Shown piece after piece: positions 1-12,300 of a DNA stretch of 64,000 nt. The DNA is taken from NCBI GenBank assembly GCA_013350335.1, contig CM023534.1:6539542-6603541 (forward strand). The letters run 5' to 3'. Every line of letters starts with the position of its first letter. Position 1 is the stretch's first letter. A program made the translations under genes and the position numbers. The notes under the pieces are model-generated. The model was not told the DNA's origin. It did no database searches and worked only from the letters and a program-made list of their open reading frames with translations. Source of the stretch: Chimonanthus salicifolius. Taxonomy: Eukaryota > Streptophyta > Magnoliopsida > Laurales > Calycanthaceae.

Positions 1-269
1 GTTTGGGAACCGGTATTTTTCCAACATGGGAGGTCGGAAGATTTTTATTTTCTCTTTTATATTTTCATTTTACCATTCTCAACCATTTTCCACTTCATTC
101 AAGATTGTCATTATTTCTTAATTCTCATTTCTCTCTCAATCGTTTCTCTATTTTCTGAATGCTCTCTCTGACCCTTGTCCTATTTTCAATTCTAACATTT
201 GGTCAAATACTTTTTTTCTCAATCTTGATTGTCTCGAGAGATGTTCAAATCCATCTTTTAAAATTATTA

Positions 270-462
270 CTCTCTCTCTGTCCTACATTAATTGTCCTAT
301 ATGAATTTTAGAATTGTCCTCAAAATAGTTGTCTATTTGTATTTGAATAGTATAAAATATGTTAAAAATAGATGAAATCACATGAGTGTTAACTTTATAT
401 AGAGAGTTTTTTTTAAAAATACAAATATTTCAAATGAGACAACTAAAATAAGACGGAGAGAG
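270..462. mobile_element. Mariner/Stowaway-type MITE copy 1
   Basis: Ends are CTCTCTCTCTGTCC and GACGGAGAGAG in inverted orientation, flanked by TA (268-269 and 463-464). The internal sequence matches the copy at 49954-50140 along its length (TTGTCCTATAT, GATGAAATCACATGAGT, CAAATGAGACAACTAAA). The ends follow the widespread CTCCCTCCGTCCC type of plant Tc1/mariner MITEs. Confidence 0.75.
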
Positions 463-1403
463 TATTATTTTTTAATATCTAATTTTATTTCATAACGCAA
501 TTCTATCAGTAAAAGAGACTTGTTTGTATAAACTGTATCCATATATTCGTCTGAGAATCGGCTAAATTTTTGGTTTCAACAGCTATGTAGGCTAAAATTT
601 ATAAATGTGCCAAATATACGACATTTATTGTATATATGAGGACTAATACATGACACTTAATTGTAATTAAACTGTTGTGTTCATTGCACAAGACACCATT
701 TTGTCCCTTTTTTAATTTATAAATCTAACCTTACAAAATGAAATTATATTTAAATAGCTACTATCAGGTTAAATTTATTTAAAAAATCAATTTATAGCCA
801 ATTGATATTCACAGTCAAAGTTGGCAAACTTCCATCAAAAGATAATGTCTAATAATTTTGAAGGTTAAGATCGAGTAGGTAGAAATCAGTTTTTGAAATG
901 AATTTAACATAAGGTTGGTATTTAAGTTTTATTTTAATTTATAAAAATAAAAAAATAAACGTCCATAAAAACCCCGAACCTGGCTCGTAGGACACCCCTA
1001 CTTGCTCTAGTACAATCTGGTCAAGTTGCTCCAACACTAACTGCATTACAAAATCTAGTCGAGTGACTCTAGCACAGACTGTATTAGAGAATCTGATCGA
1101 GTTGCTCTAGTGAAAACTATATTACTGTAAAAAGTAGAAAACTTTTGAGAGAGAAGTGGAAATCAAGAAAGGAAGCTAAAATGAAAATCCAAATAGAAAA
1201 TAAAAATTCCATGATTTGACTCTCATATTGAAAAATGTACGGTTCCCAAATCGATTCCTCTTCTCCACCTCTTTATGGACTTTTTAAGTTCATAGACTGA
1301 AACATGTAGGAAGAAGAATGAATTCTTACCCTTCTGTTCAAAAAAAAAAAGAAAGAAGAGAGAGCAGAAAGTACTTGGGTCATGAGCAATAAAAACTGTT
1401 TAG

Positions 1404-1539
1404 CAGGGGTCTAAATATCAAAATTGTATCATATCGGCCGATATTTCGGCCATATCATATCTGTCAATATCGATTTTTTTTTTTAAAAAAAAAGAGGGAG
1501 AGAGAAAAATATCGACTGATACCTAATTTTGAACCATTG
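1404..1539. mobile_element. hAT-like ATCGGCCGAT MITE, copy 1
   Basis: Starts CAGGGGTCTAAAT and ends in the worn inverse GAACCATTG. Flanks are CTGTTTAG (1396-1403) and CTGCTTAG (1540-1547), 7 of 8 identical. It contains ATATCGGCCGATAT-type sequence. An 8-bp duplication with CAGGG-like ends is the signature of the hAT superfamily. Confidence 0.65.
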
Positions 1540-1564
1540 CTGCTTAGTATTTCTTAACGTGTAT

Positions 1565-1737
1565 CAGGGGATTAAAAAAACGTTATCGGCCGATAATTTT
1601 TTCTCTCCTTTATTTTTTTTTAAAAAATGGCCGATATGATACGGCCGATACGTATCATATTGATTGATATTCACTTGGTCCAAAACCGATTCATATCGGC
1701 CAATACTTATCGTATCAGCCGATATTTGAGCCCCTAG
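1565..1737. mobile_element. hAT-like ATCGGCCGAT MITE, copy 2
   Basis: Starts CAGGGGATTAAAAA and ends GATATTTGAGCCCCTA(G). Flanks ACGTGTAT (1557-1564) and GCGTGTAT (1738-1745) match at 7 of 8. The interior holds TATCGGCCGATA and worn versions of it. It lies only 25 bp from copy 1. Confidence 0.65.
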
Positions 1738-1812
1738 GCGTGTATTATGAAAAGTTATGCTCATTGATGCCTTCATCAGTTACTGCACTGATTGAAATGT
1801 ATATGAAATTTT

Positions 1813-2011
1813 GGGGTGGTCATTTAGAGACTCAATTTTTCTTTTAAGAGACACCTTATTTTAAAATTTTGTGTGAAAATTACAATTTTACCCTAAATCT
1901 TTTAAAAAGATGATTCTTTCACATAAAACTGAAGGGCAAAAGAGTAACTTCACGTAAAATTTTGAAATCGAGTGTCTCTTAAAAGAAAAGTTAGGTATCT
2001 AAATGGCTATC
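1813..2011. mobile_element. MITE with 9-bp target duplication (Mutator-like)
   Basis: Long inverted ends: GGTCATTTAGAGAC...CTTTTAAGAGACAC on the left pair with GTGTCTCTTAAAAG...GTATCTAAATGGC on the right. The flanks TGAAATTTT (1804-1812 and 2012-2020) are identical over 9 bp, as expected for Mutator-like insertions. No coding capacity. Confidence 0.7.
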
Positions 2012-2020
2012 TGAAATTTT

Positions 2021-2829
2021 GTGACAAGGACTAAATATTATCTTAAATCCATCATTTTTAACTCTACTCATCTTGCTCCAAAAATCTTGTAGTTAAGTTT
2101 GAAGGTATTTTTTTTTTATTAACCAATTATTTATTTCATTTGTTAGATTGTGTGGCTAAATATTTCAAAATTTGTAAAAAAATGATTTTATATTATCATT
2201 TTGATGCTAAAGATGAGAACAAATGTTAGTCATTTAAAAAATGTGAAATCTACTTCTTAAAAGTTTGAGTTGTTTGTTAATTTCTAAGCTTAGGTATATA
2301 GGCATCTAATTTTTTTAGATTTTAATAAATTATTTAATTTATAGATACTTATCATTAGATCAAGTAATTTTACTAAAATATAAAAATATACATGTATCTA
2401 TATATCTATACATATACTTCGAAAAAAAATTAATAATCAATTTAATTTTAAGAGATAAACTCACATGTAAAAATGAGAGAATTTACTTTCATTCTAATTG
2501 TAAAGATGACAATTTAGATTTTTTTTTAATTATTTTAACATGGATATTTTCACTTTATATTAAAGGTGAGACTGATCTTAAGAATATGTATAAATCTCTT
2601 AATTTACGTACACTGGTTAAGTTGATAAGAGTAATTTTATAAAAAGTGGCTTGGAGGAGTTTGAACTTTTAACTGATGTAATATGTTATAATTTTTTAAA
2701 TTTAATTATCTTTTATTATAAATGAATTTCTTATGCAGATGTACTATACTATTTTAAACAAAAAAAACCTGATGCACTGCCGTAGCCATCTTTTACAGCT
2801 CACCGCTGTAAAAAAATTGAGAAGTTATT
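2021..2829. other. AT-rich intergenic DNA
   Basis: Low-complexity AT-rich sequence upstream of the REC promoter. I see no open frame, RNA gene or clear transposon ends here. Confidence 0.5.
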
Positions 2830-3379
2830 CAATAATTACAGGCCCCACCGCTTTTGTTTGGTCGTCTCACGTACGTCCCAACACGTGATAAAACAAAATT
2901 GCTTGGCCATGGAAACAGTCATCCTGAGCCCTCCACGTGTCAATGAAGCAATGGTCATCTCACCCTTCATCTTGTCCTTATGCATGGGTTTTACATTTAA
3001 ATGCCTCCTCCATTGTGTGTGCGAGAGAGAGACAGACAGAGGAGAGGACCTAAGCAAGAACGAGAGGCCAGAAATGTCTACAAATCCATTGAAGAGCTAA
3101 ACCCAAAACCCTTATCCTATCCTCAACACCCCTTTTACAGATTTCCATCGTCTCTCCTTCAATCCTTACCCACCCATTTCTCTCTCTCTTCTTGCTTTTC
3201 ATTCTATTTCTTCTGCCCTTCTTCTTCTTCATCTTCTTCAGAAGAAGAACAATTAAGAAACTATTAGCTCTTTCCTAATCCATATTTAATCCTCTTAACA
3301 CTCTCAGTTGATTCAAACGCCACTGGGTTTCCAAATTTGTCTTTAGAATCCTTCACAATCCCATATCTGTTAAACCCAG
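2830..3379 (+). promoter_or_regulatory. Promoter-proximal region and 5' UTR of the REC-family gene
   Basis: Two perfect G-boxes (CACGTG) lie at 2882-2887 and 2934-2939, about 440-500 bp upstream of the start codon. They are followed by a pyrimidine-rich tract (about 3168-3240, with CTTCTTCTTCTTCATCTTCTTC) of the sort common in plant 5' leaders. G-boxes are bound by bHLH/bZIP factors, including light-response (PIF/HY5) and ABA factors; a role here is inference. The transcription start is not defined; several short ATG-initiated frames overlap this stretch and look like chance. Confidence 0.5.
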
Positions 3380-6300
3380 ATGGCCCCCAAAGCTGGAAGA
3401 GGCAAGGCTAACAAGGCAAAAGGAGAGAAGAAGAAGAAAGAAGAGAAAGGTTGGACACTCCTATACTAATCTTATTTGCACCTTCAATTAATCAATTCTT
3501 TCTTTCTTTTGGAAATTAAAATTATGGGTAATTTCGCTTTTTGCAGTTGTTCCAAGTACTCTTGATATTACTGTATACACCCCTTATGATACCCAAGTTA
3601 TAGTCAAGGTACTTTTACTGCTTTTAATCCCCTTTTCTTCTTCGTTTGCTTAATTCGTTGTGTTTGAGTTTGATTTTAATTGGTTCTGGGGTGAAACTGT
3701 GAAAGCAGGGAATCTCCACAGATAAGATTATTGATGTGAGAAGGCTATTGGCTGTTAATGTGGAGACTTGTCATCTGACCAATTATTCACTGTCACATGA
3801 GGTAATTAGATTAGATTAATTATACTCTTAAAAGTTTAAAGAATGCATGTCATTATGTGATGAAGATGATGATGATTTTAATTTTATTTTTAAAAAATTA
3901 TGGAACACATTTGGTTGGATCATGGTTTGGAAAGTTTGGAATCTGAAATTTGTTTTTGGAGGGGCCAATACATAAAATTTTCTTGTTTTCCCCCTTTTTC
4001 AAATGGGCCCATATACAAATTTTTAAATAACAAATGGCCTTTATATAGAAAAATTAGCTCTGAATAATTCTGCCCCTGCCTGAGATAATAACAAAGCCTT
4101 TAGCTGTTGCAGATATATTATTTGAAAAGTTTGCCTTGAATAAACCCATAAAACTATGTGTGCATTTATTAATTATTATCTTCTATTGTCATATGGGACC
4201 CATTTACACCTAAGAGATGCCAACCAAATTGGAAACTGGGAAATGGCGGTGAAAATTGGTGTACCAGTTCATACCAAATTGGAGGGAGCACAGAAATTGG
4301 ATTTTTTTTTTATTATTTTATTATCAAAATTTCTGATTTGTTTTTCTTTTTCAGACTCGAGGACAGAAATTAAGTGATGCGGTGGAAATCGTTTCCCTGA
4401 AGCCTCATGTCCTGAGAATTGTTGAAGGTAGGTGGCTGTGTTAAGAATTTGGTACCGGTACTGGTAGAGAGTTATATGCTACATTTTCTTTTCCCTAATT
4501 CAATTCCGATCGCGGACCAATTTTCAACTGATCCCTCTTAAACACATGTAAAAAATGCAGTTAATATATCAGTCGCAACGAATCAGAAAAATGAAAGCTG
4601 ATACGCATTTGTCACATTGCATTAGTGCATTGTGATTGGGATCCGATAAGTGAATAGCGTGTCAGCCTGTTGCAATAAATATATGTCGATTTACTGATAC
4701 AGACATAAAAGCCGCCCATATCGACAAACCTAATTTCTTTACCTCAGCATAGCCAAATATTTCTAAATTGAGAGATTAAAACCATCCATTCTTATGCTAT
4801 GAATATTTCCTATATGCTCTAATTTCAAATCAAAATTTATTTAGACATCCATATTTAAAAAAAAAATGATTTAGTATTAGTTTATTTTGATAAGTTAAAA
4901 AGTGAGAAAGGAAAATATAAAAGTTATTTAATCTAATGATTATCAAATTGATTCTTATTAGATAAATGACACCCAAAGTTCTTAAAAATTAACTGTGTGA
5001 GTCACGAGTTGTAACGTAACCCCATGACACTTGTGGATGGTGACAATTAGTGGCCACGTGGCATAGATCACCAATGAGGTTCACGTGTTTGAAATATGGG
5101 CACCACGAGTGATGGGATTATTCCTTTCTTTTTCTGGAAAGTTCAGATTTCTCTGACGCAGACTGTCCTCACTGAGTCAGTAGTGGACGCCACCTTCTCA
5201 CTCACTCAATAATATGATTCAGATTAAATTTAATAAATTAAAAGATAGTGAAAAAAATGAGTCATTATTTTAATTTTTTTTTTTTTAAGTTGAAGCTATA
5301 GGAGTTTCTTAGAGCATTTGATTAAGTCTTCAAGCTCTTGGTCTAATCTTGGTGTGTCTTACGAGTAGTGAAGTCATCCGTAATAGTTTTAGTAGAATTG
5401 TATATGAATTTTTCATACATTAATCTAAAAAAAAAAGAAAAAAGAGTGACCCTTAAATATAGCAAAATTAATTTTGACACTAACTATTAAAAAAAAAATC
5501 AGATGATAAAAATTATTATTTTATTTTTAATATTTTTTAATAAATGAAAGAATAAGAAAGTAAGTAAAAAGATTTCCTTTTGAGAATGTCCTATTTCAGA
5601 AAAAGTACTATTGTGTTAAAAAATAGTTTTAATTTTATTACTGAAATATCATATTTTAATATAACAAAACAGTTCTTTCTTTTAAATTAAATAAATAATG
5701 AAGATGGCAAAATTGCATTGATTATTATAAAGAAAGTACTGATTTCAATTTATTATTTATATTTAATTATCTAATTTAGCTGTGAAGACGAGGGCAATAG
5801 CTGATTTCAAAATGAGGCTGCCTCACCATGTTTTTCACATAACAGATTCTCTCCAGGGAAATAATTACTTTATAGGTGGTGGAAACATAAATATTTTAAA
5901 AATCTGAATTTTAATATAATATTTTTTTTTTCAATTATCTAATACAGGGGTTTAAAAATCGGTATCGGCCGATATATCGGCCGATACGATATGTCGACCG
6001 ATATATCGTTATCGGCCGATATATCGGCCGATATTTTTCTCTTTCTTCTTTGTTTTTTTTAATATCGGCCGATATCGGCCGATATTTTGATATCGGGCCG
6101 ATATAATACGGCCGATATCAAGGCCGATATTGTGAATATCGGCCGATACGATACATATCGGCCGATATTCATATGCCCAAAACCGATATATATCGGCCGA
6201 TACGATATGTATCGGCCGATATTTAAACCCCTGATCTAATATATGTTCACCAAATATAGATTTTGCAAAGATTTATATGGCGTAAAATCTTCATTTTACG

Positions 6301-9300
6301 ACTTTAAAATAAATTAAAATCACAAAATAAAGTTGAATTTAAATATTTATTAAATATGCTTTAATTGTTATTCTATTTCATTTTGTACTACTCTGGGTCA
6401 AACATATGGAATCTAACAAAAATGGATCTTGACCCAACCCCGAGAATATTAAAAAGTGGGCCCATTTGTACTGATTCATCTTAGTGGGCCCATTCTTATT
6501 TTTTATTTTTCAATCAGTTGTGGCCTTTTCATCCGTCATACTTGCTCCAGTCCATATAGAATATCGCCACTAAGGTTCCGAATCTCCATGGATGCTTCTA
6601 ACAAAAGACAAAATCAGCCGTACACGTGGAGACACTTTTGGCGATGCTTGTTAGATCCTCATGTGATGACGACAAAAGAAATTACGATGATTCTTGCACA
6701 CTGATCTGCAGAGTATTATTGAATTTTATAGTTTTTCTTTTTCTGATTTTTTTTTGACTAATTGGAAGTTGTGGGTTTGAGTCATTTTAGCCTTGGTATA
6801 TTTTAGGAGTGGCGGATTCATCCGTGTGAGTTTTACACTGACTATCTCACAATTTCTCATAAATAAATTCAAAAAAAAAATTAAATTTTTTTTCTCTAAA
6901 ATAATGGCAGAAGATTATTGGAAAATCACTTCATAAAACTATTCATATTTATTGAATAAAATAAAATAAAATAAAGAAACTATAAAAATTTATATGTTAA
7001 AAGATAATTATTTCAAATATTCTCTAACAATATATAGATTTTCAAGAAATTATATATAAAAAGCAAATCCTTCCACAGTTGATAATTCATTGTCATGGCT
7101 TTTTATTAAGTACTTAGAATAATTCTAAATTTTATACCATATTACTATCCCGTATTGAAGTTCTCTTTTATCACATATACTTTATCCATTGATTAGATTT
7201 TAATAAAAATGATAACTTGTGTATTTTTATTTTTACAGAAAATTATAAGTCCAAAACAAGTTGATTTTATATGTTTACCTGTGAGCAGGAGGTGCAATAA
7301 AATTTTAACTTAAAAATTACTCTAAAAATAATTTTAAAAGGTAAAAAGTTATAATTATTTTTGTGATTTAAATTTAATTTAATGATTACCGTGTATCTTA
7401 AAATAAGTTCAAATGAGACATAATTTTAAATCATAAGATGATAGCGAGTATTAACGGTAAAAATGTATAAATATAAACTTCATGATAAATAATTTATTTT
7501 TCTATTTTAACATACTATAAGTGTTTTTTAATAGTTTATATATGAATATCAAAATATTTTATAAACACTTGATCATAGACTAAAATGAGCTTCAATGCAG
7601 ATTATTTTTATTGATTTAATTCTTTGCCAACCAATTCACCAAAATTCTCATCAGATTGCCCTGTTTGCACGTGCAGAGGACTACATAGAGGAGGATCAAG
7701 CGGTGGCGCACGTGCGGAGGCTGCTGGACATCGTGGCCTGCACCACCTGCTTCGGCAAGCACAGTAACGGAAGATCCGAGGCTGCAGCCAAGGCCAGAAA
7801 GCAGAGCCCCTCTTCTGACGGGAAATTCCAAAAATGCCCCTCTTCTCCTTCCTCAGAAGCCGAGGTTTCTCCCATTTCGGAGCAGTACGGGATGGCTGCA
7901 ATCCAGCCGACGCCAAAGCTCTCCAATTTCTACGACTTCTTCTCCTTCTCGCATCTCAGCCCCCCTCTCCTCTGTGGGTACTCTTGTCTTTCAGTCTCTC
8001 CCTTCTCTTTTTCCTTGAAATAGACAATAAATTTATATAAAATTTTCAGATAAGCTGTAATTTAAGTATTTAACCACCTACTTCATAATCAGTATCAGAT
8101 GCATAAATAATTAAATACTTATAAAATATATATATACAACTAATTAGGTGGCTTTTTTATTTGGTGGAATCAGATGGTACCCACAATCATGTCTTCTAAG
8201 AATACCATATGAAAAACTGTGTTGCATGTGGTATATGATTCACCTCACAGCATTATTCCCTCAACTTGAATTATTTTAGAATCTGATAAAAGTATTTACA
8301 TTTTTATGTTAGCATTTTGAGTGAAGATAAAACTATAGACAAGACAAAGGGGGGCATCTATGTAATCAAAATATAAGACCTGCATTAGGAATTTTTTAGA
8401 TGATGACATGATTTGAGCATATGATCTTATGGGCCCCATTAGATTTGGGAGAAATAGCAGTTAATTTTTTAGAGAGAATTGTCATGGATGATATTCTACC
8501 GATGTTAGCATATTCTTTCATCTTTTTTATGACCAAGGTGTCGAGGCCTCTTAGATCATTCACTAATTCTCGAGGCATATGCAAGTCTCGCTATCCACAT
8601 ACATCAAATAATTCTACGAGAGTGACTCTTTGAGGTGGAGTGGGAATCGAACTCAAAACTCCCACTTTCTGGAGCGGGTTCCTTACCATCACTCTAACCC
8701 CTTGAATTCATATTTTTATTATTATTTTAAACTCATTACATTCTATTTTTTCTTAATATTTTGCCATCTTAACATATTCTTTCATTTTAAACTCACTGAG
8801 TTCTGTTTCCTCTTATCTTTGCAGTTGTTAGGAGATGTGATCGTGGGAGTGGCCAAGAAAGGCGTGAAGGTGATTATTTTGAGATGGAGGCAAGTCTATT
8901 TTACCTATTATCAATTAAAGAAGTTTGCCTGCTTAAGTAGTCCATTGAACCACTCCACTTTCCAAGTGGGGACATTGGATTTGACAGTCTTGGCTGTTCT
9001 TCTGAATGGATCTGGTAGCAGATGCCTAAATGAAGTCAGATGAATTGACCCTACTCAATGCTTCCAAAGTTGGACTATTAGAAGGAATGATTCAGAAGTT
9101 GTGTTAAATTCAACGAGTTTTTAAAAGAGAGTATAGAGAATTTTACCGTTTATACAGTAGTAGAAAGTTGTTTTACCGCAGAATAGTAAAAATCATCTCT
9201 CTTTTATGTAGAAAAATATGTTGTTTAATGATATCTATCTAGTATCTACTATTTTTACTACCAAGAAATTATGAATAAGTTATTTGAGACGAAACTCCTA

Positions 9301-12300
9301 TTTTCTCCTACCTTCTGCTCATCCAAACATACTGAAAGAATAACTTTCTTAAGATACACTTCTTTGCAATTTACACTTAGATTTCTATGAAAAAGTTGGT
9401 GCTATTCCTGGAAAAGTGATGGGTGATTACTGATTATCTTAAGAAAAGAAATTGAAATCAATCTCAATTTCAACATTGGAATGTAGTTTCATGGGAATGA
9501 AATTCTTTATGCTATTTTGTAAATCCCACACAATTCCAATTCCACCTAAGATTCCCTCGCTTCCAACGGGTCCTTATAACTGAGTTTGATAGGAATAAAG
9601 TAGTTAACAGTAGTGCTAATTACACTAAGTTGAACATTTTGATTTGCATCTGGAGATTAAGTCATCACCTTGAATTTATATATATAAGAGATTGTTTAAG
9701 GTGATTGACTGCTCACCTAAAGAATTTATAATAAAATTAAAAAAAAAAGAATTTTAAGATTTAATTTGGTGATTTTGAAAGATTTTATTTGTTTTTATCC
9801 TATCAGTATTAAAAATTAGAGAAACTTAAATTAAAAATAGAATAAAAAGAGATTTTGGATTTCGTAAATTGAAGAGATTTACTTTGACCTATCATACTAT
9901 TATCCAAAAATAGAGGAAATTCGTATAACAATACTAGAAAATAGAAAAAGGGATTTTATGATTGTATTCGGTGATTTACAAGGATTTGGTCCAAAAAAAT
10001 AGAAAAAAGAGACTGGATATTGCAACCTTTTCTCTTTATATGAGTGCTATGTTTCAAAACAAGATCGCAGTGGCATGCAGTTTTTGTGACCTCAGTCATT
10101 GCTAGTTCATGTCTCATGCATTGTTTATTTTATTTCTCTGAAATATTACTATGTTTTAAAGTTCGAGTCCTGTAATAACTCGATCCACGTGGTTTACGGG
10201 GGACTGCGTGTATCTAGAGTTTTACCCAACACCCACGTACTTGGGGAGAGGTGGGGTCTTGGGCTTCTCCGTCGTAAAAAAACACACATATATGTATATA
10301 TATTTATTTATTACTATGTTTATAAATAACTACCTGAGTTAGAATTTTCTTGTCTTGTTTCTTCTGTTGATGATTTTGTTGTTACTCCTTGTTTTAGTTT
10401 TCTGAAGAATGTTGATAAAATGTAGGTTAAGATATGTAACGGGAAGCTAGTTAACATTGTTGCTTCAGTCGAAGGATTCTATACAGTGGGGAAGCAGTTT
10501 ATCCAAAGCCATTATCTAGTGGATTTATTACAACAGCTTAGCAGGGCCTTTGCCAATGTGGGTACTTGAAATTTTGTTAAACATTTCTTTGGAGATGCTA
10601 TTTTCCTTCTCATGACTTACATTACTTGATTCACTGTGGAATGTCGTACGTCACATGAACTTTAACTTAGCTTCATTATTGTGCTTGTCATCATTAAAGT
10701 TATTTCCCCAGTTTAGTTTTTTTTCATTTTACATTTCCTATCCTGTTAACAATCATATTATTCGTGACTCCACAGTTCATATTCTGCCTTGTCCCACAAA
10801 TCTGTCTTAAAAGGTCTCCCTCTTCTTCAATTCCCTTCAATTGTGACCTTTCGATTCTTCATAGTAGGGATATTTTTGGTCTTTTAGGTGCGTGCTTGAA
10901 CCATCTTAAGCGCCATTGCCTCATTTACTGATCTATTATGACTACCTTTAAGGTTCCTCTAATGCAATCATTTATAATTCTCTCTTTTAATGTTAGTCCA
11001 TGCATCCATCTCAGCATGTATATCTTTGTCACCATTGCTTTATGTACTTTCTTCATTGTCCAACATTGAGCTCCATATAGCTAAGTTTCACTTTTTTAAT
11101 AATAGCTTACTGTCATTTTATGTGTCTAATGTATTTTCGTGATTATATTTTTGGTCATATGCAGGCTTATGACTCCCTGATGAAAGCTTTTTTAGAACAC
11201 AATAAGGTGAGTTTTTTGAAACACTTCTTAGATGATTCTTTAGATTTAGCTTAGGAAGTACGCCTTCCTACTTCTATTTTTCTAGTGGTCCATGTACGAA
11301 GGAATTTTTCCCCTAAACTTTTTGAGGACTTCTTTTAAATTACAGTTTGGAAATCTTCCATATGGATTTCGTGCGAATACATGGCTTGTCACTCCAATGG
11401 TTGCCGAGTCTCCATCAAAATTTCCATCTCTACCTATGGAAGATGAAAACTGGGGTGGCAATGGTGGTGGGCAAGGACGAGATAGTAAATTTGATCATAG
11501 GCCATGGGCAACAGAATTTTCCATTCTTGCAAGTATGCCCTGTCAAACTAAGGAGGAGAGACAGATTCGTGATAGGAAGGCTTTTTTGCTGCACAGCCTA
11601 TTTGTAGATGTGGCAATCTTAAAGGCTGTTTCAGCGATTCGTCAAATTGTAGATTCTGATATACAATCAATTAGTTCACTAATGACTTCCTCTGGCACAT
11701 TATTGCATGAGGAGAGAGTTGGAGACTTGAGTATAACAGTAAGAAAGGATGTGGTAGATGCAAGCTTGAAGCCAGTGGACAGAATCGATTGCATTCATAC
11801 ACCTGGTATGTCGTCGAAAGAAATCGTGCAGAGGAATCTTCTTAAAGGTGTTACTGCAGATGAGAATGTGATTATTCATGTAAGCATACATCACCTTGTC
11901 TACTTGTCTTAAATTATTCCATGATGTTTAACATTGATAACCATTGTCAGCAAAACTATATGCCATCTATCTGAGGACATGCAACATGGATTGTCTTTTC
12001 TTTAAAAATAATAAACTGTTCTATTTTGAAAACTAGTCTTTCTTGTATTTGAAGAGATTTTATATATTATACATATAATTCATATAATACGTTGCTATTT
12101 ATGTTAGCATTCTTTCTATCTTATGCATTTGTGAACTATTAGGATCTGTTTAGATTAGGAGAAAGTAGGGAAAAGGAGAGGAAACTCGAGCCATTTTCAG
12201 TAATTATTTTGAGTAGTCAAAACTGTATCTGATGACATATATCATATCATCCTTTCCTCTACTTCAGAATTCATAGACAGATGCCTTTTATACTGAACTT

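Noticed and set aside
7608..7916. Long open frames on the minus strand opposite REC exon 5
   Set aside because: They are shadows of a GC-rich exon; no splice sites or homology support them.
8636..8706. Intact tRNA gene on the minus strand
   Set aside because: A and B boxes are present but the acceptor stem does not pair; treated as a SINE head.
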